A stretch of DNA of 64,000 bases from Symbiodinium sp. CCMP2592 (GCA_905221615.1 CAJNDT010000147.1:342501-406500), one strand, 5' to 3'; counted from the stretch's first letter, positions 53,335 through 63,147 are shown. Translations and numbers: made by a program. Notes: a model not told the origin generated them from the sequence alone.

Positions 53335-54681
53335 ACAGGAATCTCCCCAAACCTGAATCCCGTCCTCGCCCGACTTGCTCATGGAGGCAGTCCGGCCGGA
53401 CTCTCGCCGCTCGGGTCGAAACAATGGCTCACAGAAGGTCGGGAAACAGCTTTGGGTTAGGAGGTGTGGGATCAAGAGTGGAGGATTTATCCGTTTATTT
53501 CCAATGTTACATGGCACTTCCTGTCTGTGGATTTCAAGGGCTTTTGAGTGTTTTTGGGGCTTGGGGCTGCAACGTGGCTTTGTGGAGGCTTTGTGAGGCT
53601 CGGTGGAAGGGTTTTCGGCTTTGGGGTTTGGGGTGTAGGCGCAGAAGATCCTGAACCCGAAACCCCGACCTCAACTAGTGGCCATTTCTTGGCAGGTGTT
53701 CGTGCGACACCTGTAAAGGCTTCGCTTTTCACGGTTTTGGGTGCTAACGATCTTTTTCTAGACCTCGAGCCTGCGTACCAACCGAAGTTGTGTCGGCCAG
53801 GAGCATGTGCGAGCAAGGCTTAGGGTCAACATGGTATAGTCGAGGGTTCAGGCTCAAATGGCTCAACACTATAACGACGACTCATCTCTGTTGAAGTGCT
53901 TTCGCCACTACTCATCAGCCAGAGTCGCATTGCCAATTCTTATATTCGGCGTTTAGGGCGTGTGAACTTCTACTTCGGGGTGCAGGGTTTCGAGGTTCTG
54001 GGCTTAGCCTTTAATCACCTCAAATCACTTCAGTCGGTGTTCAAGCCTCAGACGAGGGCTGAAAGAGTGGACCCGTAGACATCAGCCGCTTCTTGCATTA
54101 TGCTCTTAGAGACCAGGACCAGAGAGCCCACTAGCCCATAGTCAAGATATCATCCTTTGGACATATATAACTTGCAAGGTCTTCCTGCGGCCGTCGCGCG
54201 GAAATCATCAGTCAGTGCGGTTTAGGGTTTCGGGCTTAGGGCTGGGATGTAGAGAGACACAAAGATCATGAGTCCAAGCTGCAGCTATGGCTTACTTAAG
54301 GCTTGGCGGTTCAAAGCCGAGCAGCCCGGCAAGCAAGAAACAATAGACGAGAGTCAGCGCCCAAAGAATTGAAACTCAACCAGCCGGATTTCAGCTTGGG
54401 CAGAAAATACTTGCAGAAGGAGATCGGCACTGCTGAAAGATCCCCGAAGAAGGACATTCTACACAACAACATGCAGTTCTCAGGAACCTTTTTTTGGCCG
54501 CTGCATCAATGTCTGTTGCCTCCGGGTTTGAAGGAACCCTGCCACGAGCCCTAAGTATTCTAAGCTTAAACCCTCTTAGGCATGGCCCGGGATGGTCTAT
54601 GTCGGCTGTCTTGGAACCACGTAACATCAAGCCGTAAAATCGCAAGCCCCCTTTATGACCTGTGCACTTGAATCACTCCAA
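53335..54681. other. no supported gene
   Basis: A - strand stretch near 53345-53385 begins MSKSGEDGIQ and could be a first exon. Otherwise TTTAGGG-like text. Confidence 0.35.
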
Positions 54682-54775
54682 TATAGGGGCCAATACTATG
54701 TTGGGGTTCCTTCTTATAGTTGCAGCATAATATACCCCCAAACCCCGTTCTATTTATTCAGGCCCCGATACTAGG
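54682..54775. repeat. palindromic element, family 5
   Basis: ATAGGGGCCAATACTATG at the left, TTCAGGCCCCGATA at the right, and inner GGGGTTCCTTCTTATAG / ATAATATACCCCC. It lies just beyond the last FKBP exon. Confidence 0.7.
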
Positions 54776-54786
54776 GCCCTAGGAGT

Positions 54787-57700
54787 TCACGGCCCGGAGC
54801 TGTCTTGCTGGATATCCAAAAGCTCCACGTCGAAGATGACATCCTCGCCGAATTTTGAGGTGAAGAGCCGCTACTAAGCCAGATGGCATTTCTCTTGAAA
54901 GCAAAAACCAAGACAAGTGTTACTAAGCCAGATGGCGTTGAAAACAAATACAAGAAAAAGTGTCACTTCAGTCTGCTTATGAGCAGGATTCGGCTATGAA
55001 TTGAGGGCCCCTGGCTTGCTGAAATTCGAGGACTGGGCTTAGTGGTCCCATTCACAGGCGTTCCATATCGAACAAACGTTTGTTCGAATTTAAGATATAT
55101 AATATAGGGGCCTTAATAATCAACATATGGTTTTGGGGCCCGTTATTCTTTAATCATAAAAAGGAACCCCAAAAAGAATGTAGGTACTTCTTAAGGCCCC
55201 TAGATCAGGAGAGAGCTGGGGCCTAAGGGATCAGTACGGCATGGCGACTGCCGTCGAAACCCTCTTTATAAAAACCAGGAACCCCTAGACCCTATTCCTT
55301 AACCCTTAACCCTAGACCCCTAAATCCGAAACTCCTATATACACCCTAAACCCACTTAGGTTTGAGCTTATGGGCCTTGAGTGCTGCTTTAAGCACTCAC
55401 TCTCGGACGTACCACAGCGAGGATTCCAGTCTCAACGACAGCTCTTTGGCAGTTCATCTCAGCACATTAGCCAAGGACACACATTAGCTACTCACCTGTA
55501 CTCAAGGTTCACTACACACCAGCTGACTTCTGCAAGACCACATGGGGTTCGGAGCCCGGAGCTCCCGACTCCTGGAAACTCAGGGCACCTCCCCCTCGAG
55601 TTCGACCTTAGGCGGATAGTAGTTAACATTTTTGCCTTAGTACGGTTGATGAAATAAATCCTGCACTACCCATAATGCCATAATAAGGAAGATATCATAA
55701 ATCCCATAGTTTAGGGTCCGTAAGGAAATGCAGGATTTTTATCATCAACAGTATTATGTACTTTGCCGGGGGTTCCTTATTGTATTTATCGTACAATGGG
55801 CCCCAAATCCCTATTCTAATTTTTAAAGCCCTAACTAACTTAGTAGAAGCTGCCGGCCTCTTCCGCCTCCTGAGTGGCAAAAGCTGCTGTAGATGTAAGA
55901 AGGTCGCTGGAAATAAGTGGAAGTGGGAACAGCGACCTAACTAACACCCCAAACCCAAAACTTTAAACCCCCCGAAACTGCAGGTGCCACAGTCGCAGCC
56001 GAGTCCTTCACAACTGCCACCTCCACAAGCTCCGATTTGTGGCCATAAGCCAGATCCGCGGGAATGTGAAGCCGTGCTTTCTCTCCGACCTCGGCGACAC
56101 ACACGACGACAAGCCCTAAATGCGAAACCAAGTGGGCAATCGACACTTTCAATGGGGCCTTACACAGCCTCAAAACCCATCAACCCTAAACCCCAACCAA
56201 CAACAGTTACCACCAAAACCGAAAACCCGGAAGCCTAGGAAATTACCCCCAACACCGAAAACCCGGAAGCCTAGGAAATTACCCCCAACACCGAAAACCC
56301 GGAAGCCCAGGAAATTACCCCCAAAACCGAAAACCCCAAAGCCTGGGACCAGGAAAGGAAGCCCTCCGCCCCTAAACCCTAAACCCTAAACCTAACTCCG
56401 AAGTGCTCCGGGTCGGTAAGCAGGAGGTCCCAAGAACCGAAGCAGGGGGGGTTTAGGGGTTTTAGGGTTTTGGGGGATTTAGGGGAACAGTGTGTGGGGG
56501 TTTTAGGCTTTAGGGGGTTGGGGGTTTAGGGTTTCGGGGTTTAGGAGTTTGGGGGTCTAGGGCTGAAGGTTTAGGGGCTTCTAAAGGCTTTAAGATCTGG
56601 GCCGGGGTCTGAAATAATTACAGTACGGGTTAGATTACCGATCCTTTAAACGATTCCTACAAACTACAATGGATCTGCAGCTTTTTGGAGGTCGTGGTTA
56701 TCTAGACAATTAGACAATGGTTAGGGGGGTGTATATTGTTAACCTGCCGGGATCTAGGTAGGAGCTCTAGTGGCCGGAGGCTAGATTCAGTTTTTGGTGT
56801 AGGTTATGAACATGTCGGGACCGAAGTAAGGGCCTTAGCGATAATAGGATATGAACAAAGGTGGTTGTGGGGAAAGTCATACCTATGGTCTCCATTGTGG
56901 TTCTTTTTGGGGGTTACCGGACAGGATCCTACATCCAAAGTTGGGTGAACCAGGGAAAATAGTTACAATTCAGACTATGGGTACTCTGCTGGGCTTAGCT
57001 CTCACTGACGGTCACAAGCTCGCAGGCCCCGGCTACCCTCTGGCACGGGCAGCTCCATGCTTCCACTTCCTGTGAGACTGCTGGGCTACAGTAGCCCCTA
57101 AACCCCTAAACCCTAACCCCTAAACCCTAACCCCTAAAACCCTAAACCCCTAAACCTCTCTACCTATAGTAATTTAAACCCTAATGGCCGCTTCTTGCTT
57201 CCTGAGTTGCTGACATCTTCTTGACTCCCAGCTCAAGCCCAGGAATCACCTCGAATGGCCGGCTCGAGGTTGAGGGTTTAGGGTTTTAGGATTTTGGGTT
57301 TTGAGTTTAGGGTTTAGGGTTGGTTTAGGGTTTTAGGATTTTGGGTTTTGAGTTTAGGGTTTAGGGTTTTAGGATTTAGGGTTTAGGGTTTTAGGATGTA
57401 GGGTTTAGGGTTTAGGGTACATGACCCGAAGTTGCTGTCTTGGGAATGGACATTTGCAGCGGCCGTACATACAGAAGCTACCGCTTTCGTTGCCGATGCA
57501 CTGCCACCGCCGTTTCTTAGTTAATCTCCGCACGCAAGACTACATCTGCGTGCATTGCTTGGCGTTTCCTTGCTATTGTTGCACTCAGTGTCAACGTCGG
57601 CGTATATGCGTTTGTTTTTGTCCGCTCTAATTAAGTAACAACAGGAATCTGATCACCGCCCGCCTTGGATCGCATTCACCCGTTCTTGAGCCTGTATCCT

Positions 57701-58728
57701 TGTAAAACTCATACAAAAACAATGAGGCCTTACTAAGGCTCATACCCTTTCAAGACACCATAAGCCCTCGGCCTTCCCCCCTGAACTGTGATGTGAGACT
57801 AGAACCCGAAAACCCAAGCCCCAAACCCTCACAGGGGGGACCTAAGGCCCTGGATGAAGAGTTCGTCTCAACCAACTCCCATAGTTTATCGGAATGGATC
57901 TCGGGTTGTAGTGTTCGGTGTTTTCAGCCCCGCCAGAAAGGAACAATTAAGATTTTTAGGGTCTTTTGAGCTAAGCTCTGCACGCAACAATGCCTCACGG
58001 TTTAGGGTTTACGCTCTCGCAACAGGGTTTAGGGTTCTACATCACCGACAGCTGCCCGGTCAGGAGCCCATCCCAGGAATGGCTGGGAGTTCAAGATGGG
58101 TGGCTTCGCCCGCGCCAACCCGGAAGACGAAGGGTGCCGCAGACTCCTCGTGGTGGAGGTTTGCGGTTTTTGGTTTTCTTCCGGCATGATCCTCCCAAGT
58201 CGGAGTTTCCGAAAATAGGGGACCCTAATCATTCTAATAAGGACCCCAGAATAAGGTACCCCTATCTTCGGCAACTCCCAAGTATCAGGCCTTGATTTCG
58301 AGCTGGGACTCGCGCAACTCGGACAATCCAGGTGAGCCCAGCAGCGATTATTTTATTGAAGGAAGCCTGCATAAAACTCCGAACACTCACAGCTCGCTTC
58401 AAGTAGGCCTTACTTCTCAATTCGTGTTGACAGCAACGGTGCCGTTGCTGTTGGGTGCAAGACAGGACGACAATCGATACAGAATGTGTAGGGGCCTTAT
58501 AATAACTAAGTAGAATAGGGTCTTGAATATGTTATACTATATTCACAAAAAGGACCCCCTCCAAAAAAAAAACAATGTGTGGTTTTGAAGATATTATACT
58601 ATAGTCTATAGTCACAATAATTAAGGACCACCCCCCAAAAAACAGTATAGACAATTATTGAGGCTCTTATATTCATGTGGGCCCTCCTTGCTGGAGAAGA
58701 AGACCTCGCCGGTCTCTGCGAAAGCGCC
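54787..58728 (-). CDS. FKBP-type peptidyl-prolyl isomerase domain gene, microexons
   Basis: Five small exons join in phase: 58688-58728 (start uncertain), 58105-58146, 57211-57249, 56027-56089, 54787-54870 (stop). In order they give TGEVFFSSK, ESAAPFVFRVGAGE, VIPGLELGVKKMS, VGEKARLHIPADLAYGHKSE and KFGEDVIFDVELLDI. This is the standard FKBP fold from the FxxSS loop through VIPG, the AYG strand and FDVELL. FKBPs speed cis-trans isomerisation at proline. The residues usually Asp (in VFDSS) and Trp (in VIPGW) are Phe and Leu here, so activity and FK506 binding may be weak. Donors are GA, GC, GC and GT. Introns of 0.4-1.2 kb hold TTTAGGG text and several palindromic elements. N-terminal exons are not found. 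Confidence 0.75.
55104..55203. repeat. palindromic element, family 5, in an FKBP intron
   Basis: TAGGGGCCTTAATAATCAAC at the left and TTCTTAAGGCCCCTA at the right, inner GGGGCCCGTTATTC / AAGGAACCCC. A perfect 18-bp palindrome CGAACAAACGTTTGTTCG lies just before it (55071-55088). Confidence 0.8.
55641..55753 (-). repeat. palindromic element, family 4, copy 4, in an FKBP intron
   Basis: Inverted relative to copies 1-3: the - strand starts ACTGTTGATGATAAAAATCC and ends ATTTCATCAACCGTA. The inner ATCCCATAGTTTAGGGTCC matches copy 1. Confidence 0.85.
55757..55835. repeat. palindromic element, family 5, partial
   Basis: GGGGGTTCCTTATTG, ATGGGCCCCAAATCCC and CTATTCTAATTTTTAAAGCC follow the family 5 interior and right half. 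Confidence 0.55.
56190..56345 (+). repeat. ~37-bp tandem repeat ACCGAAAACCCGGAAGCC
   Basis: Four units of CCAACACCGAAAACCCGGAA then GCCTAGGAAATTACCCC. Frames of the KTRKPRKLPP type are artefacts of it. It lies in an FKBP intron. Confidence 0.85.
57095..57165 (+). repeat. interstitial CCCTAAA patch
   Basis: CCCCTAAACCCTAACCCC repeated. Faces the TTTAGGG patch at 57268-57418 across the FKBP microexon at 57211-57249. Confidence 0.85.
57268..57418 (-). repeat. interstitial TTTAGGG patch
   Basis: GGGTTTAGGGTTTTAGGATTT-like units over 150 bp, including a direct repeat of GGTTTAGGGTTTTAGGA then TTTTGGG. Confidence 0.85.
58192..58283. repeat. palindromic element, family 11, with 9-bp target duplication
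   Basis: CTCCCAAGT occurs at 58192-58200 and 58275-58283. Between them GGAGTTTCCGAAAATAGGGG is inverted as CCCCTATCTTCGGCAA. It lies in an FKBP intron. Confidence 0.85.
58488..58670. repeat. palindromic element, family 5, long form
   Basis: GTAGGGGCCTTATAATAACT at the left and AATTATTGAGGCTCTTA at the right. The interior ATATTATACTATA / AAGGACC-CCCC segment occurs twice, so this copy carries an internal duplication. Confidence 0.7.
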
Positions 58729-58741
58729 TCTCTAGGGCTTG

Positions 58742-58866
58742 ACATGGTCTTCTATAGGGTTTAGGGGTGTAGGGGTTTAGGGTTAGGGGTTTAGGGGTTT
58801 GGGGTTTTAGGGGTTAGGGGTGTAGGGGTTTAGGGTTAGGGGTTTGGGGGGGTAGGGGTTTAGGAG
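58742..58866 (-). repeat. interstitial TTTAGGG patch
   Basis: GGGGTTTAGGGTTAGGGG and GTAGGGG units; two near-identical halves of about 50 bp. Confidence 0.85.
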
Positions 58867-59131
58867 GTTTTATGACTTCCTTGGAAGGTTTGTGCAAGGT
58901 TTTCGGGTTTCGGGGCTGCGGGTCCTTATAAGCCGACGTCTACTCTTGTTCCACTCTTGTGTCTGTAGAAGGGCACCTGTTTTCCGAATGTGTTCAAGGC
59001 AAACGCGCTTGGAACCAGTCCGACTCGAACTTCTTAGGACAGCGTCTCTTGGTGATATGCAACGTGCCCGGAACCCGTGCTTAAGGGGTTCCTTGAAGGT
59101 TACTAAAAGGCTCTACAAGGGTTTAGGGTTT

Positions 59132-59232
59132 AAGGGTCCATGTATCCAAATATTATATACTGTGGCCCCAATGTACCTCTACAGGGACTACTTTCAGACC
59201 AAAATATGTGGCATTTGGGTACATGGACCCTT
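59132..59232. repeat. palindromic element, family 10
   Basis: AAGGGTCCATGTATCCAAAT at the left and ATTTGGGTACATGGACCCTT at the right; the inner GGCCCCAATGTACCTC / GGGACTACTT arms are weaker. TTAGGGT flanks both sides but the background is TTAGGG-rich. Confidence 0.8.
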
Positions 59233-59280
59233 AGGGTAATCCTTATAGATGTTCGCTTGTTACTTTGTTCATTGTTGCAG

Positions 59281-59770
59281 GATGCTGAACATAAAATCAC
59301 CAACACCAGGAATTGCAACAGAGACGCTAGATCCGAATAGCGCCAAAGTGTTTCGGATTCGCATCCTACTTCCTGAACCCCTGAGCCGGAAAGCCGACGT
59401 CAAGAACCACCAAGCCGTAACTCGAGAGCTTAGAAACCTAATAACCAAATACGCATGGGCAGTCTGTGGCTACAGTATTTCTTCTGTGCTTGTGCTATGT
59501 TGCGGTCTGTGTAGGGGTCGCCAAACTGCAAATACACACTCCATGTAAGGCCCTTCAAAACCTCTGACCACGACCAAACAGCGGCGCACTTTCCTTTCTA
59601 CGACCTCACGCAGTGGAACTTGCTCTGTTTCTCCAAGAAGCGTCAGAAGCGGGATCCTTGGCTGAGGACTCCTTTTGTTTTCCAGGGGTTCTGGGGTCTC
59701 CCGCAACAGGACGAGGAGGTCAAATCACTGTGCAGCGCGATGTTCAACTTTGGATGTTGGGCATTCCTCA
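59281..59770 (+). CDS. possible + strand exons, unknown protein
   Basis: After TTGCAG|G the frame reads MLNIKSPTPGIATETLDPNS, AKVFRIRILLPEPLSRKADV and NHQAVTRELRNLITKYAW (about 59281-59450). Further on, two + strand stretches read WNLLCFSKKRQKRDPWLRTP (after ACGCAG, 59607) and DEEVKSLCSAMFNFGCWAFL (after CAACAG, 59711). Composition suggests coding, and the last part could be a membrane segment. No family recognised, splice joins not settled. Confidence 0.4.
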
Positions 59771-60582
59771 ACATCTGCAGGGTCCGCTTTTATACCCCAT
59801 TGTGTAACCGTAAATCCCAAACCCCTAAGTATACTATCCCTAGCAGGGGCCCTCAGACAGGGCCCTTGTATAAGGACCCTCCAAAAGATCCCCCATTACT
59901 TGGAGACATACCTGTAGTCTCTGAAGCCCTAGACCCTAATACCTATGCCCGATTAAACCCGAAACGCTGTGCTTACCCAAGGAAGAGCACTGACACATCA
60001 ATCCCTAACTCTGCCTTGACCCTAGAGAATCTACATGTTCAAGGATAACAATAGGAAATCATAATAAGAAACCTTAAAAATTAAAAATGTAGGATGTTTA
60101 GGGTTTAAGTAAACCCTGTAAAACCTAAACCTTAAATGAACGCTTTAATAGGGAAGCCTTTGACCATTCCAGGCTGAGGTGCGACTGAGACCCCTTGTCT
60201 AATGATTTTCAGAGTTTAGGGTTTACGGGGGTTGTTGGGGTTCAGGGCTCCGTGGGGCTTCAGGTTCAGGCGTTCAGGCTTGGGGGTTCGATTTGGGTGT
60301 AGATTTTGGATACTTCCACCTGGAAAAAACTGAGTGCGCACATGCAGGACGGCTATGTGAAGATGTTTCCAATTATTTGTATATTCAAGCTTGTCAAGCA
60401 TTATGGCTCCATCATCCAAGAACTAGCATAAATAAGTTTCATGATCTTCAGCTTCATGCCGAGTAAGAGCAGCGGCAAGAGAGGCACTCGGACTCGGTCA
60501 CCACTGTTGCAACCCTGAACCCTTAACCATGACAACAAAAATGCAGACCCTAAACCAGAAGAAGCCGGGGAGATCCCTTTAG
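59771..60582. other. no supported gene
   Basis: CCCTAAA- and TTTAGGG-like text with short frames. Nothing recognised. Confidence 0.4.
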
Positions 60583-60673
60583 TGCAGGAACCTGATTAAG
60601 AAACCCCGGCCCCATAACCAAAATGTATTAGGATTCGTATAAGGGGCCCAAGGTTTTCTAATCAGGTTCCTAC
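60583..60673. repeat. palindromic element abutting the lipase stop codon
   Basis: GCAGGAACCTGATTAAGAAA at the left and TTTTCTAATCAGGTTCCTAC at the right, inner CCGGCCCC / GGGGCCC. It ends one base from the TAA of the lipase gene (60675-60677). Confidence 0.8.
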
Positions 60674-60674
60674 A

Positions 60675-61828
60675 TTAATCAGAATGTAAAGCTTGCCAGG
60701 AAGATCTTGAGGACAAGGGTCTGAAGTTCGCATCGAGTGAATCCACATCGACGTAATTCTTAGCGGCTGTTGCTGCTGGATCGCTGTTTGTCTCATGATC
60801 CCCGAACTCATATCGGAAATGCTTCGTAGTGTTGCCCTCACCATGCTCGATAACGTTAAAGATCATGTGGGCGGAGATCTTGGCGGTACGTTTCATCCAT
60901 TGGTCTTTGGGAAGTACCCAGACAATGCCATTGACGTCGCGAGATATGAGCCTCAAGCCACCATAGCCGCTCCAGGGGACCTGGTCATGCTCGACACATG
61001 CACCGTACTAATTACTAGTAGTAGCCCCACCTCCAACATTACCCGAAACATTCAGGGAAATGCATACTTTCTGGGGCTCTGCGGCTAACTGCAACTCACA
61101 TGACGTGGTTCTTCCTTCGCATAAGCTGCACCAGTTCCGTACACCTAAAGAAGGAAAATGCTATTAGACAGTGGCCCAAACACGAGGTCAAATGGATTCT
61201 CAATGCGAAGACCACCCTGAGGCTGCACCTTCTTCTTCATGTCCTTACTACCCCAATAAGCCACAGAAATAAAATACAAAAACTTTCCGATTCCTACTAA
61301 ACTATAAGAAACCAAAAAGCTTAAAGGTTGGGTATTGGGGAACTGAGTGGCTGTGACAAATGCCTTGTTGCCAGGAACGGGGGCGGCGATGGAAACTGCA
61401 TACACCGAATTGGGGCGGTTTGCGGCGCTTGCGATCTTTTCCGCTGCGATGGCAGCCATAGCTCCACCTAGGCTATGGCCTACACAAATACACCATTTCC
61501 AATCACCACTGGTCACGAAGTCCGCCATGTTCTGGATGTTGCTGGGAATGCCCCACGCTGCCCAGGCATGGTAGAGTGATGCAACACTTCGCCCAAATCT
61601 GGACAAAGTTTTGAAGATGCTTTCAACATGTGTAGCAAAGCCTGTATGCACTTTCACCCTGTCGTCGGAGCGTAGCCGTGATGGCAAGATGTTGAAGTTT
61701 CTCATCCAGTCGAGGCTATTCGTGGACCCTTTAAAGCTCAAGATCAAGCCGTGGCCTCCCTCGGGCAGCTTCACCATATAGACCACAGCGTAAGGGCTGT
61801 CGTCTTGCTGTGAACTGTTCAGACCTGA
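60675..61828 (-). CDS. class 3 (Rog1/DAG-type) lipase-like protein, 5' end missing
   Basis: Exons: 61344-61828, 61184-61247, 61100-61144, 60675-60980; together 900 nt including TAA. The protein runs SGLNSSQQDDSPYAVVYMVK, GLILSFKGSTNSLDWMRNF, VHTGFATHVESIF, then CICVGHSLGGAMAAIAAEK with the GxSxG nucleophile, and AAPVPGNKAFVTAT. RIENPFDLVYGTGAAY carries the likely catalytic Asp. The triad His expected in the following GYxHxG-type stretch is not seen (WSGYGGLRLIS). The C-terminal exon ends DANFRPLSSRSSWQALHSD. Class 3 lipases cleave acylglycerol esters. An exon further upstream (ending CTG|GTAAGG at 61981) is likely. The first intron here is a palindromic element. Confidence 0.8.
61248..61343 (-). 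repeat. palindromic element, family 9, copy 3: intron inside the lipase gene
   Basis: In gene orientation the 96 bp begin GTTCCCCAATACCCA and end TTATTGGGGTAG, so the terminal inverted repeats carry the GT and AG. Removing it joins AFVTAT-H-KDMKKKVQPQ. It is also stop-free if retained (SYSLVGIGKF inside), so either form leaves the lipase frame open. Exact borders could shift by a few bases. Confidence 0.75.
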
Positions 61829-61845
61829 CTGTGGGTCGACACAAG

Positions 61846-61967
61846 TACTTGAAGGTTCATGGGTAGTTATAAGTGGGATTTTGAGTAATTAAGATGACTA
61901 TACCTCTAATTAACCCTTATTGGGAGACTTATAGCCCCACTTATAGCTACCTATGAACCTCCACGTC
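61846..61967. repeat. palindromic element, family 2, copy 3, upstream of the lipase exon
   Basis: TACTTGAAGGTTCATGGGTA at the left, TAGCTACCTATGAACCTCC at the right, inner TTATAAGTGGG / CCCACTTATA. It lies between the lipase acceptor at 61828 and a probable donor at 61981, that is, within an intron. Confidence 0.85.
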
Positions 61968-62020
61968 ATGATCTCCTTACCAGGCGGGACCGTGCCACCC
62001 CTACACCCCCTAGACCCCAA

Positions 62021-62075
62021 ACCCCAAACCTTTATTATCAAACCTAATTTAGGTTTGATAATAAAGGTTTGGGGT
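62021..62075. repeat. perfect 27-bp-arm palindrome
   Basis: Centred on 62048. ACCCCAAACCTTTATTATCA and AACCTAA are mirrored exactly, with a single central T. It could extrude as a cruciform. Confidence 0.95.
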
Positions 62076-62311
62076 TTTGGTACTAATCATCCCTAAACCT
62101 TTGTTACAATTCCCCTAAACCTCCATTTGAGAACCCAGCCTTGCAACCCTTATAGTAACACGGGTTTAGGGGGGCGCGTTAAGGGCACCCAGACTTTTAG
62201 GGGCAGCCCCACCTGCTTGCCTTTCAGTGAGATGAAGCTTCGCGATGCGCTGCGCATCAGCCTCCACACCCCTGACCATGCTCCGGCAAATGCTTTACGT
62301 AGGGTTTAACA

Positions 62312-62400
62312 GAGGGGCCTATAGGGTGTTGGGGTCCATTATACTATGGTTATAATAAGGAACCCCCAAAACAGCATAGGCAATTATTAAGGTCCTTAGG
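62312..62400. repeat. palindromic element, family 5
   Basis: GGGGCCTATAGGG at the left, CAATTATTAAGGTCC at the right, inner GGGGTCCATTATACTATGG / ATAATAAGGAACCCCC. Confidence 0.75.
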
Positions 62401-62773
62401 CTTAAAGACTTGACGGTACTAAGGTTATTGTACAGGGGGTTTAGGGTTTGGGGCTTGGGGACTGCAAAGGTTTGGGCAAGAAGGCCTCACCGTCAGCTCC
62501 AACATGCTGATGGGCTCCTCTTGCCCAGGCGCAAAAAACTGCACACCTGAGTCAATCTGGGTGGTGTAAGGGGGCCATGCAGTTGCATGCATATGGGGCT
62601 TGCCACTTGCATGGTTTAGGGTGTTGGGGTCTTGCATCTTGTGGGATTAGGAATCGCAGCTTTGCGTTGCCTCCGAATAGAGGTCACGAGCAACCCAATA
62701 GGTGCAGGGGGAATTGCGAAAGGATTTTAGGCCCCCCCCCCGGGCAGGCGCGGATTCCAGCAATGGGTCCCAA

Positions 62774-62876
62774 CTACTGGGAGTTTCATGGGTAGTTGTA
62801 AGTGGCGCTATAAGTCCCCAACAAGGGTTGTAAGTATATAGTTACCTTACTTATAATCAACTACCCATGAATCATG
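62774..62876. repeat. palindromic element, family 2, copy 4
   Basis: CTACTGGGAGTTTCATGGGT at the left and CAACTACCCATGAATCATG at the right, inner GTTGTAAGTGG / CTTACTTATAATC. Just upstream is a run of ten C. Confidence 0.75.
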
Positions 62877-62933
62877 CAAAGCAAAGCCAACACTACGGGC
62901 CAGTGGAGCCGATGGACTGGCACGCAGAAAAAT

Positions 62934-63048
62934 GTAGGGGCCTTATATTAGAATAGTCTTAAAAGCTTGGGGGCCCGATATACGATGATAAACTATGATA
63001 AGGACCCCCCCCAAAAAAAGATAGTATAGGTAATTAAGGCCCTATATT
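62934..63048. repeat. palindromic element, family 5
   Basis: GTAGGGGCCTTATATTAGAA at the left, TAATTAAGGCCCTATA at the right, inner GGGGGCCCGATATACGATG / AAGGACCCCCCC. Confidence 0.8.
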
Positions 63049-63147
63049 ATATCCGAACAGCCTGGTCTTAGCCTTCCTCCACGTATCACCGGAATGTTCG
63101 AAGATACGTCGGTGTACATCCCACATCTAGTTGCACATACTTTAACT

